The notes: generated by a model not told the origin, from the sequence alone. Numbered from the stretch's first letter, positions 1-6,045 are shown. The stretch is DNA of 6,668 nt from an uncultured Lachnospiraceae bacterium (GCA_900553305.1 USDI01000124.1:1-6668), one strand, 5' to 3'. Translations and numbers: made by a program.

Positions 1-49
1 TTCCTCATCAATCAGATCAGGTGCTGCCATATCACGGTAGGCGGTTGCT

Positions 50-88
50 ATGGTTAGTCTTGTTTACAAGATTTCACATAAAAAATAA
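50..88 (+). pseudogene. Possible C-terminal remnant of a small holin-like toxin
   Basis: A 12-codon frame reads MVSLVYKISHKK and stops at 86-88. The same frame has a TAG at 38-40, so no longer protein is intact inside the window. Its two final lysine codons and the TAA form the A-rich arm of the 80-121 terminator, as happens in small hydrophobic type I toxins of the TxpA/holin-like group, where the stop codon lies inside the shared terminator. The identification rests on this layout and on the short hydrophobic-then-lysine ending. It may equally be chance. Confidence 0.18.
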
Positions 89-121
89 CCGCCCAGCCTC
101 GTAAACTAGCGGTTATTTTTT
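80..121. terminator. Perfect bidirectional terminator hairpin
   Basis: AAAAAATAACCGC (80-92) and GCGGTTATTTTTT (109-121) form a perfect 13-bp stem around a 16-nt loop (93-108). Each strand gives a stem followed by a U run, so the hairpin can stop transcription entering from the left and from the minus-strand promoter at 171-199. It would also insulate the htrA-like gene from upstream transcription. Confidence 0.85.
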
Positions 122-164
122 AACTGTTACTGAGGGCAACCGTCTATCGGTAGCACCACTTTAT
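80..164 (-). ncRNA. Candidate small antisense RNA, about 85 nt
   Basis: The minus-strand promoter at 171-199 would start a transcript near 164, and the hairpin at 80-121 would end it. The product contains no convincing ribosome site or reading frame. It would be complementary to the 3' end of any plus-strand transcript arriving from the left, which fits a RatA-like RNA antitoxin or a decayed copy of one. The start site is inferred from spacing to the -10 element. No RNA family was recognised from the sequence itself. Confidence 0.45.
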
Positions 165-174
165 AGATCTATAA
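161..174. promoter_or_regulatory. Perfect 14-bp palindrome over opposing -10 elements
   Basis: TTATAGATCTATAA is identical to its reverse complement. It overlaps the minus-strand -10 (171-176) and a plus-strand TATAAT (170-175) that could serve the htrA-like gene, although no good plus-strand -35 lies 16-18 bp upstream. It could be an operator able to control both directions, or simply AT-rich promoter sequence that happens to be symmetrical. Confidence 0.35.
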
Positions 175-199
175 TAACATAGAATATTTATGAAGTCAA
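171..199 (-). promoter_or_regulatory. Strong sigma-A-type promoter reading leftward
   Basis: On the minus strand TTGACT (194-199) is separated by exactly 17 bp from TATTAT (171-176), matching the consensus at five of six bases in each box. It points away from the htrA-like gene and toward the terminator at 80-121, so its only visible product is a short RNA. Confidence 0.65.
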
Positions 200-214
200 A
201 TATAGGTGATTGGC

Positions 215-1582
215 ATGGATGATCAGAAGGATAAAAATCAGAATCAGGAAAATATAAATTCCGGGGTAAAACCGGAAACCACAGATTTCATGAAAGAGAC
301 GATCAAGCAGCGGCCGCTGAACCGGAAGAAGCTTCTTCGGAGAACCATAATTACGGCGTCCATGGCGGTGATCTTCGGTCTGATTGCGTGTGTGACCTTT
401 TTACTGTTGGAACCCGTAATCAGTAATCGGCTGTATCCGGAAGAGGAACCGCAGACCGTTGTTTTTGTTGAGGAAACCAGGGAGGATGAGATCTCGCCCG
501 AGGATATGCTGACGGAAGATATGCTGGCAGAAGAGGCTGAGAGTTCACCGGAACCGACAACGCCGGTCGTTTTGGAGGAAGCCCAGATAGAACAGGTTTT
601 GTCAGAGATGGAGTTAGGGGTCGATGATTATTTATCTTTATCCGGAGCAGTACGTGATGTGGCGAAAACCGCAGAGAATTCTATGGTAAAAGTAGTAGGA
701 ATCACCTCGGACAGAGACTGGTTTGATAATGAATATCAGAATGAGGATGTTGTGTCCGGAGTGGTTGTGGCGGATAATGGCAAGGAAATTCTCATCCTTG
801 CGAATTTAAAGAATATCAAGGATGCGGAATTACTGGAAGTTGTATTCGTAAACGGAGATACTTACGTTGCGGAAATCAAGCAGGAGGACCGTAATACCGG
901 CCTTGGAATTCTGGCGATTGTGAAAGCAAAGATGGCGCCTGCGACTATCGATGTTGCGAAGCCGATCAGTATGGGAACTTCATCCAATGTAAATCTTCCG
1001 GGAAATCCGGTCATTGCCATGGGAAGTCCGATGGGTGTTGAAAACTCGATCAGTGTTGGCGTTGTAACATCTTCCGGGAATGCAATTCATCTTCCGGATG
1101 CAAATTATAAATGGCTTGGAACGGATATTTATGGAAGCACTTCGGCAAGTGGTATTCTCATAAATCTGCGGGGGCAGTTAATCGGAATCATTGATATGAC
1201 TTATAATGACACGGATATGAAGAACCTCATCAGTGGAATTGGAATATCCGAACTTAAGAAGCTGATCGAATGTCTTTCTAATGATAAAGAAATTGCCTGT
1301 CTGGGTGTTTACGGTATGGATGTTACGGCAGATGCCCATGAGCAGATGCAGGTTCCTCTGGGAGCATTTATCCGTGAAACCGTTGTAGACTCACCGGCTA
1401 TGGAAGCAGGCATTCAAAGCGGAGATGTTATTACGAAGATCGGACGGACCGAGATAGCTTCATATCAGGAGCTTGTAAACGCACTGTATCAGTTCCGTCC
1501 GGATACGCAGGTGACGGTAACATTGATGCGTCAGAGTCCGGATGGTTATACAGAAATCGAAGTTAATGTAACATTAAAATAG
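215..1582 (+). CDS. Membrane-anchored HtrA-like PDZ protein, probably not a protease
   Basis: The 455-residue protein has the HtrA/DegP (S1C) layout: a hydrophilic cytoplasmic N-terminus, one membrane segment at about 44-66, an acidic low-complexity linker (about 75-125), a trypsin-like domain (about 143-350) and one PDZ domain (about 360-450, carboxylate-binding loop near LGAFI). HtrA proteins degrade or hold misfolded envelope proteins. Here all three catalytic positions appear substituted: the TNNHV region reads LANLKNI (His to about Lys199), the SDLAVL region reads TGLGILAI (Asp to Gly229), and GNSGG reads TSASG (Ser to Ala311). The NLRGQLIGI strand after the active site is retained, so the fold is probably intact. 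A chaperone, adaptor or PDZ-binding role is inferred. ATG 215 is preferred over GTG 206 because AGGTG (204-208) sits six bases before it and overlaps the GTG. The next gene begins 20 bp downstream. Confidence 0.88.
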   Translation: MDDQKDKNQNQENINSGVKPETTDFMKETIKQRPLNRKKLLRRTIITASMAVIFGLIACVTFLLLEPVISNRLYPEEEPQTVVFVEETREDEISPEDMLTEDMLAEEAESSPEPTTPVVLEEAQIEQVLSEMELGVDDYLSLSGAVRDVAKTAENSMVKVVGITSDRDWFDNEYQNEDVVSGVVVADNGKEILILANLKNIKDAELLEVVFVNGDTYVAEIKQEDRNTGLGILAIVKAKMAPATIDVAKPISMGTSSNVNLPGNPVIAMGSPMGVENSISVGVVTSSGNAIHLPDANYKWLGTDIYGSTSASGILINLRGQLIGIIDMTYNDTDMKNLISGIGISELKKLIECLSNDKEIACLGVYGMDVTADAHEQMQVPLGAFIRETVVDSPAMEAGIQSGDVITKIGRTEIASYQELVNALYQFRPDTQVTVTLMRQSPDGYTEIEVNVTLK

Positions 1583-1602
1583 AGGCAGAAAGAGGTAATG
1601 TG

Positions 1603-2547
1603 ATGAAATATTTAAAGGATTATAAGGATGGAGATCGTTTCTTTGACATTTATCTGTGTAAGCACAAGGTATCTGCAGTAACCAAGAATGGTAAGCCATA
1701 TGAAAGCGTCATCCTGCAGGATAAAACAGGGACGATTGACGGTAAGATCTGGGATCCGAACAATGCAGGAATTGCAGATTTCGATGCACTGGATTACATA
1801 GAGGTCTATGGTGATGTAACGAGCTTTCAGGGAGCTTTACAGGTAAATGTGAAGCGGATCCGTAAATGTTCGGAGGAAGAGGTGAATCCCAGTGATTATC
1901 TTCCGGTAAGTAAATATGATATTGAGGAAATGTATACCGAACTGCTGAAATACATTCACAGCATCCAGAATCCTTACTTAAAGCAGCTTCTTTCCAGGTT
2001 TTTTATTGAGGATAATGACTTTATTGCTGCCTTTAAGAAATCTTCCGCAGCCAAAACCGTACATCATGGCTTTGTGGGAGGGTTATTGCAGCATACCTTA
2101 AGCGTAACCAGAATGTGTGATTATTACTGTAAGAATTATGAACGACTGAACCGGGATCTGCTTTTAACCGCTGCAATCTGTCATGATATGGGTAAAACCA
2201 AAGAACTTTCTGCTTTTCCGCAGAATGATTATACGGACGAGGGACAGTTCCTTGGACATATTGTAATCGGTACGGAGATGGTCGGAGAAAAGATTCGTGA
2301 GATTCCGGGATTTCCCGCTATTCTGGCAAGTGAGTTAAAGCATTGTATTCTGGCTCATCACGGGGAATATGAGTTTGGCTCTCCGAAGAAACCGGCGATC
2401 ATGGAGGCAGTTGCTTTGAATTTTGCAGACAATACAGATGCAAAGCTGCAGACTTTTACCGAATTAATGGACAATACCACAGAAACCGGCTGGCTTGGAT
2501 TCAACCGGCTGTTTGATTCCAATGTTATTGGAACCAAGGTGGAGTAA
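1603..2547 (+). CDS. YhaM-family OB-fold/HD-domain 3'-5' exonuclease
   Basis: The 314-residue protein matches the YhaM architecture: an N-terminal OB-fold nucleic-acid-binding domain (about 13-90, with the phrases VILQDKTGTIDGKIW and FQGALQVNVKRI) followed by an HD phosphohydrolase-type domain (about 150-285). Visible metal-site elements are HH at 154-155, the HD pair H194-D195 within CHDMGKTKEL, H219 in LGHI, HH at 252-253 in AHHG, and D276. B. subtilis YhaM is a cytoplasmic 3'-5' exoribonuclease that also acts on DNA, and the same role is inferred here. The usual LHYAD near the last ligand reads LNFAD, a small deviation. ATG 1603 is chosen over GTG 1600 because AAAGAGGT (1589-1596) lies six bases upstream. 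It follows the htrA-like gene by 20 bp and is likely cotranscribed with it. Length is normal for the family. Confidence 0.88.
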   Translation: MKYLKDYKDGDRFFDIYLCKHKVSAVTKNGKPYESVILQDKTGTIDGKIWDPNNAGIADFDALDYIEVYGDVTSFQGALQVNVKRIRKCSEEEVNPSDYLPVSKYDIEEMYTELLKYIHSIQNPYLKQLLSRFFIEDNDFIAAFKKSSAAKTVHHGFVGGLLQHTLSVTRMCDYYCKNYERLNRDLLLTAAICHDMGKTKELSAFPQNDYTDEGQFLGHIVIGTEMVGEKIREIPGFPAILASELKHCILAHHGEYEFGSPKKPAIMEAVALNFADNTDAKLQTFTELMDNTTETGWLGFNRLFDSNVIGTKVE

Positions 2548-2640
2548 GACCTGGACAATTTGGCAGTTTATGAATGAAATGACGGAACTGCTGCGCAAAA
2601 TATGGGACAGGATCGAATCAATAGGGAAGAATAAAGAGAG

Positions 2641-4437
2641 ATGGATTTTCAGAAGAATCAACTGCTTACAACTGAGATTATTGATATGAGCACGGAAGGA
2701 GAAGGGATTGGCAAGGTAAATGGTTATCCCTTTTTCATTAAAGATACGATCATTGGCGATCAGGTAGAGATCCGTGCAATTAAATTGAAGAAGAATTACG
2801 GTTACGGAAGATTAGAGAAGGTGATTACACCTTCTCCTTTTCGTGTAACGCCGCCATGTTCCTTTCACAGACAATGCGGGGGATGTCAGATTCAGGCGAT
2901 GAGCTATGAGCAGCAGCTTGCATTTAAGCAGAATAAGGTCAGGAATAATCTCCTCCGTATCGGCGGATTTTTGCCGGAGGAGCTTGACCGGATGATGGAG
3001 CCGGTTGTGGGAATGGAAGAGCCGTTTCGGTATCGAAACAAGGCACAGTACCCGATTGGCAGGGATAAAGAGGGAAATCCGGTTGCCGGATTCTATGCCG
3101 GACGGACACACAGTATCATTGCTAATACGGAATGCCTGCTGGGAGTAGACGAGAACCGGACCATTCTTGAAGTGATCCTGCAGTATATGAAGGAATATCA
3201 CGTAAGTGCTTATGAAGAAGCTTCCGGAAAGGGACTGATCCGCCATGTGTTAATCCGCAAGGGCTTTACGAGCGGACAAGTTATGGTGTGTCTGGTGATT
3301 CAGCAGCATGCACCGAACCGTCAGGGAGAATGGCTGCCTCATCAGAAAGAGCTGATCGAACGACTGATAGAGATCTCTGGCATGACCAGTATTTCCGTAA
3401 GCATTAATTGCGAGAAAACCAACGTCATTATGGGGACAGAGATTCACACACTTTGGGGAAAAGAGAGGATAACGGACACGATTTTCGTTCGTGATGTGGA
3501 TAATCACTTTACACGTACCGGAGATGGCATTACTTTCTCGATTTCACCGCTTTCGTTCTATCAGGTAAATCCGGTGCAGACAGAAAAGTTATACAGTCTC
3601 GCTCTTTCCTATGCAGGACTTACCGGTAAGGAATCCGTATGGGATTTATATTGTGGAATCGGAACGATTTCTTTGTTCTTAAGTGGAAAGGCATCGAAGG
3701 TCTATGGGGTAGAGGTCGTGCCGCAGGCGATTGAAGATGCAAAGCAGAACGCAGCAAATAATGGAATCACCAATGCAGAGTTTTTTGTTGGAAAGGCAGA
3801 AGAGGTACTGCCGGAATTCTATGGAAGAAAAGATGCTGTATCCCATTCTGGAAATAAAGCAGAGCAGGGCAGGGAAGACATGCTTCATCCGGATGTGATT
3901 GTCGTGGACCCTCCTCGGAAAGGCTGTGATGAGATGTGTCTTCAGACCATGCTTAAGATGGCACCGGACCGGATCGTTTATGTAAGCTGCGACAGTGCGA
4001 CGCTTGCCCGCGATCTGCGGATCCTGTGTAACGGAGGCTATGAGTTGGAACGCGTCCGCCCGGTTGATATGTTTCCGCAGACGGTGCATGTTGAGACGGT
4101 AGTACTGCTTTCCCACAAAAAGCCAGACGGACATATCAACGTAAAAGTTGAGTTTGGCGAGGGTGAGGGAAAAGTTCCGCTTGATAATATCGCTAAAAGA
4201 GCCGAAGAATATAAGCCCAAAGAACGAGTGACCTACAAAATGATAAAGGAGTACATAGAAGCTAAATACGGCTTCAAGGTACATACCGCATATATCGCAG
4301 AGGTAAAGAGAGATTTAGGCTTGCCAATGTACGATGCTCCTAATGCGGTAGAGGAATTGAAACAGCCGAGGAAGCATCCGACAGCAGAGAAAGTGGAAGC
4401 CATAAAGGATGCGTTGAAGCATTTTGAAGTGATTTAA
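2641..4437 (+). CDS. rlmD: 23S rRNA (uracil-C5)-methyltransferase RlmD/RumA with foreign tail
   Basis: RumA-type enzymes transfer a methyl group from SAM to C5 of a uracil in 23S rRNA. An N-terminal TRAM domain (about 6-62) binds RNA. The Fe-S ligands are C73, C79, C82 (CSFHRQCGGC) and C165. The SAM-binding motif is DLYCGIGT at 335-342. DPPRKGCD lies at 423-430, the nucleophile is C450 in YVSCDSATLARDL, and the proposed base E485 is in HVETVVLL. The core ends about residue 490, the usual family length plus a short insertion near 395-415. Residues about 494-598 are extra: a lysine/glutamate-rich segment with a helical block (TYKMIKEYIEAKYGF, then YIAEVKRDLGLP) and an ending rich in HPTAEK and ALKHF. 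I recognise this tail as a module recurring in element-interrupted rumA genes. ATG 2641 is the first start after an in-frame TAA at 2632. Its ribosome site is weak (AAAGAGAG). Bacillota homologues may modify other uracils (RlmCD type). Confidence 0.93.
   Translation: MDFQKNQLLTTEIIDMSTEGEGIGKVNGYPFFIKDTIIGDQVEIRAIKLKKNYGYGRLEKVITPSPFRVTPPCSFHRQCGGCQIQAMSYEQQLAFKQNKVRNNLLRIGGFLPEELDRMMEPVVGMEEPFRYRNKAQYPIGRDKEGNPVAGFYAGRTHSIIANTECLLGVDENRTILEVILQYMKEYHVSAYEEASGKGLIRHVLIRKGFTSGQVMVCLVIQQHAPNRQGEWLPHQKELIERLIEISGMTSISVSINCEKTNVIMGTEIHTLWGKERITDTIFVRDVDNHFTRTGDGITFSISPLSFYQVNPVQTEKLYSLALSYAGLTGKESVWDLYCGIGTISLFLSGKASKVYGVEVVPQAIEDAKQNAANNGITNAEFFVGKAEEVLPEFYGRKDAVSHSGNKAEQGREDMLHPDVIVVDPPRKGCDEMCLQTMLKMAPDRIVYVSCDSATLARDLRILCNGGYELERVRPVDMFPQTVHVETVVLLSHKKPDGHINVKVEFGEGEGKVPLDNIAKRAEEYKPKERVTYKMIKEYIEAKYGFKVHTAYIAEVKRDLGLPMYDAPNAVEELKQPRKHPTAEKVEAIKDALKHFEVI
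4087..4107 (+). other. Putative left attachment site (attL) in the rumA 3' end
   Basis: This stretch encodes the conserved HVETVVL of RumA, just before the core enzyme would normally stop. The 3' end of rum/rumA is a known integration target for tyrosine- or serine-recombinase elements in Firmicutes. Protein sequence before this point is standard RumA and after about 4118 it is the element-type tail. The exact crossover cannot be fixed because no second copy (attR) occurs in the window. Confidence 0.5.
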
Positions 4438-4446
4438 TGAGGATAG

Positions 4447-4480
4447 GCGTATCATTAGAAATAGTGGTACGCTTATTTTT
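4447..4480 (+). terminator. Terminator after rumA
   Basis: GCGTATCATT (4447-4456) pairs with AGTGGTACGC (4463-4472), ten base pairs including two G-U, around a six-base loop. TTATTTTT (4473-4480) follows. It starts nine bases after the rumA stop codon and separates rumA from the element's first small gene. Confidence 0.75.
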
Positions 4481-4496
4481 ATCCCTTTTTGCAGAT

Positions 4497-4525
4497 TTGT
4501 CCTTTCCCCTGCTTTCCAATATAAT
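4497..4525 (+). promoter_or_regulatory. Promoter of the small gene at 4552
   Basis: TTGTCC (4497-4502) and a perfect TATAAT (4520-4525) are separated by 17 bp. The expected start is near 4532, leaving a very short leader before GGAGG (4540-4544). It lies just downstream of the rumA terminator, so the element gene has its own transcription start. Confidence 0.6.
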
Positions 4526-4551
4526 GAAGCTAAAGAAGTGGAGGTGTGCTT

Positions 4552-4731
4552 ATGAGAGAGAAATTTAATCATCTGTATTTGGATAGCCACGAAAGAAAAC
4601 TTTTAATACATAGCCTTGTAGAGTTAAAAAATCAGCTCATTCAGCAAGGCAGATATACGGATTGTGTTGACGAGCTTGTTTTTAAGGTCATAAATGCACC
4701 GACCAAGAGAATGAAAATTGAATATGTCTAA
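4552..4731 (+). CDS. Small conserved element protein, 59 residues, function unknown
   Basis: The protein starts MREKFNHLYLDSHERKLLI and is charged, soluble and probably all helical, with no cysteines forming a metal site, no membrane segment and no clear DNA-binding motif. I recognise it as a protein commonly found near the left end of Tn1549-like elements, but know of no assigned role. ATG 4552 is preferred over GTG 4546 because GGAGG (4540-4544) is seven bases upstream of it and only one base from the GTG. It sits between its own promoter (4497-4525) and a strong terminator (4742-4785), so it is a single-gene transcription unit ahead of parA. Confidence 0.75.
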   Translation: MREKFNHLYLDSHERKLLIHSLVELKNQLIQQGRYTDCVDELVFKVINAPTKRMKIEYV

Positions 4732-4741
4732 GGCAAATTTC

Positions 4742-4785
4742 AAAGCCGCTTATTCTTATTGATTTTAAGAGTAGGCGGCTTTTTT
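4742..4785 (+). terminator. Strong terminator after the 59-residue gene
   Basis: AAGCCGCTTATTCTTA (4743-4758) pairs over 16 bp, two of them G-U, with TAAGAGTAGGCGGCTT (4766-4781) around a seven-base loop. T residues continue to 4785. It begins about ten bases after the stop codon and isolates parA from upstream transcription. Confidence 0.88.
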
Positions 4786-4804
4786 GCGTTCTCTGGTACT
4801 GTTT

Positions 4805-4860
4805 ACATAGCCACCTTGACAAAGTGGCTAAATCTATGTGAAAGGAGGACGCATCTATGT
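4805..4860 (+). promoter_or_regulatory. Structured parA leader with nested repeats
   Basis: TAGCCAC (4808-4814) and GTGGCTA (4824-4830) form a perfect hairpin with a nine-base loop. ATCTATGT occurs twice, at 4832-4839 and 4853-4860, exactly 21 bp apart, and the second copy covers the parA start codon. ACATAG (4805-4810) is complementary to CTATGT in both copies, so the leader RNA can fold in alternative ways, one of which covers the start codon. AAAGGAGG (4841-4848) is the ribosome site. No convincing -10 element was found. It may be an operator or a translational control site. Confidence 0.4.
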
Positions 4861-5192
4861 CAAATTGCAAAGTGATTGCTCTGACTAACCAGAAAGGCGG
4901 TGTCGGAAAAACAACCACAGCGGTCAATCTGGGCGTAAGTCTGGTGCAACAGGGTAAAAAAGTCCTGCTGATTGATGCCGATGCACAGGCAAATCTCACG
5001 ATGGCTCTGGGTTATAACAGACCAGACGATATTCCCATAACGCTCTCTACTGTGATGCAGAACATCATAGACGATAAAACGCTTGATGTTTCACAGGGTA
5101 TTATCCACCACAGAGAGGGCGTTGACCTGCTTCCGTCAAACATTGAGCTGTCTGGCTTTGAGGTAACAACCCGAAAGGAGCGAATACAATGA
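4857..5192 (+). pseudogene. parA: Truncated ParA/Soj partition ATPase
   Basis: ParA ATPases position plasmids or circular element forms together with a ParB partner. This frame keeps the deviant Walker A motif KGGVGKTT (13-20) and the LIDADAQANLT motif (38-48). It follows the family normally to about residue 103 (LSGFEV) and then changes to TTRKERIQ and stops at 111 residues. Complete homologues are about 255-275 residues, so the Walker B region, the DNA-binding surface and the C-terminal half are missing. Start and ribosome site (AAAGGAGG, eight bases away) are excellent, so a fragment is probably still made. Its stop overlaps the tnpV start as ATGA (5189-5192). The break near 5160-5168 is read as a deletion endpoint that removed the rest of parA and whatever followed. 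Confidence 0.8.
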
Positions 5193-5780
5193 GCGAAATC
5201 ACTTACAGCAGACAGGGGGATTATCTTATTCCCGACCTAACATTACCGACAGAGCCAGAGCTTCCGCTTGGCAGGTACGCTTTGATGCACAGGGATTATC
5301 TGGAGAAGCACAAGCGAGTAACCTATCTCAATCTGCTGACATCGGGCAGGCTGAACGGGCATCTGCACGAGGTAGAGCAGACAGCACTCCAGAGGTTGGA
5401 GCTTCTGACGAAGCAGCTCTCAGCCGAGCAGGGCGTGACAGAGGAACTGAAAGAGAAAGCACCGATGCAGTGGGTCGGACTGATGAACAACATCCGCAGT
5501 CAAGCGGAGGAAGTGATACTGACCGAACTGATTTACAAGTAAGCGTTGCCAAAGAGGATGAGGTTAGGGACAATCTTCCAACCGTAGATGAACAAATCGA
5601 AATGATAGCCGAAGCAGAGGACGAAAATGCCTCTGCTTTTACTATTTCCAAAGAAGATATTGACTCCGTGCTTCAGAAAGGCAGTGGCGTTGCGGACGGA
5701 AAATACCGTATCTACCGCCAATTCCAAAAGGGCGAGGACAGACAGAAAAATATTGAGTTCCTTAAAAATGAGTATGGAAT
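5167..5780 (+). pseudogene. Fragment of the element's large DNA methylase/helicase protein
   Basis: This frame is open from just after a TAA at 5164-5166. From about 5530 it encodes a segment I recognise from very large DNA methylase/SNF2-type proteins of Tn1549-like elements: NLPTVDEQIEMIAEAEDE, then KEDIDSVLQKGSGVADGKYR, then a segment ending FLKNEYGI. These proteins usually exceed 2000 residues. Only about 200 codons remain here, with none of the methyltransferase or helicase motifs. Upstream of 5530 the same frame crosses the tnpV gene in another phase (VGRTDEQHPQSSGGSDTDRT), which resembles the low-complexity part of such methylases. No start codon with a ribosome site exists; GTG 5470 has none. 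Probably untranslated remnant sequence. Confidence 0.65.
5189..5542 (+). CDS. tnpV: TnpV-like element protein
   Basis: The 117-residue protein starts MSEITYSRQGDYLIPDLTLP and carries the family landmarks: LGRYALMHRDYLEKHKRVTY in the middle, LNLLTSGRLNGHL, then GVTEELK and WVGLMNNIRSQAEEVILTELIY at the end. This matches TnpV proteins of Tn4451-type and related elements in length and order. Their biochemical role is not established. AAAGGAG (5174-5180) lies eight bases before ATG 5189. The start overlaps the stop of the parA fragment, so the two are probably translationally coupled after the deletion. The gene is entirely contained in another open frame (5167-6045) whose downstream part encodes a methylase fragment, so this stretch appears to be read in two frames. 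Confidence 0.8.
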   Translation: MSEITYSRQGDYLIPDLTLPTEPELPLGRYALMHRDYLEKHKRVTYLNLLTSGRLNGHLHEVEQTALQRLELLTKQLSAEQGVTEELKEKAPMQWVGLMNNIRSQAEEVILTELIYK

Positions 5781-6045
5781 CCCTAAATTTTCTGGCTGCG
5801 TGGACGGCTCAAATTGGTTTAAGGGTAACGGACAATGGCAAGACAGAAACTACGAGCCGCAGGCAGGCGATATTATTTTCTTTGATTGGGAAGGCGACGG
5901 AGAAACCGACCATGTAGGCATTGTGGAGAAATGCGAAAACGGTGTCGTTTACACCGTGGAGGGTAACTCTGGAGACGCTTGCAGGCAAAATCAATATACG
6001 GTTGGAAGCAGCTCCATCTATGGCTACGGCGTTCCTGCCTATTAA
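5776..6045 (+). pseudogene. C-terminal part of a CHAP/NlpC-type cell-wall peptidase
   Basis: The frame passes without a stop from the methylase fragment into IPKFSGCVDGSNWF, GDIIFFDWEGDGETDHVGIVEK and YTVEGNSGDACRQNQY, and ends GYGVPAY. This is the second half of the CHAP-type domain of the wall hydrolase encoded by conjugative elements, which opens peptidoglycan for the transfer apparatus. The likely catalytic His (in DHVG) and following polar residues (EGN) are present. The N-terminal half with the nucleophilic Cys (usually in a FVSWC-like context), the lysozyme-like domain and the export signal are missing. It cannot be an active exported enzyme. The junction is at about 5776-5780 (GGAAT). 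Confidence 0.75.

Larger units (their letters stand above)
20..157. repeat. Imperfect inverted repeat flanking a terminator
   Basis: Two pairs of arms surround the 80-121 hairpin. GGTGCTGCC (20-28) pairs with GGTAGCACC (149-157) with one G-U, and CGGTTGC (42-48) pairs perfectly with GCAACCG (136-142). The left half carries about seven extra bases between the arms. A transcript crossing the region on either strand could fold into one long branched structure with the terminator hairpin at its tip. This arrangement resembles the overlapping toxin-mRNA and antisense-RNA ends of type I toxin-antitoxin loci in Firmicutes, but no full toxin gene is visible here. Confidence 0.5.

Noticed and set aside
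206..214. GTG start for the htrA-like gene
   Set aside because: It lies within the ribosome-binding sequence AGGTG that correctly spaces the ATG at 215.
2570..2689. Small plus-strand frame between yhaM and rumA starting MNEMTELLRK
   Set aside because: It overlaps the rumA start by 49 bases, has no ribosome site and resembles no family I know. Better read as intergenic sequence.
3679..4284. Long minus-strand frame of 201 codons inside rumA
   Set aside because: It lies wholly opposite a strongly conserved enzyme, has no ribosome site or recognisable domain, and is a shadow.
4816..4844. Promoter for parA using TTGACA at 4816-4821
   Set aside because: No -10 element occurs at 16-18 bp. The nearest AT-rich hexamer gives a 13-bp spacer, and TTGACA lies in the loop of the hairpin.
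5470..5532. GTG 5470 as the true start of the methylase/peptidase fusion
   Set aside because: No ribosome site precedes it and the same frame is already open from 5167, so the start is arbitrary.
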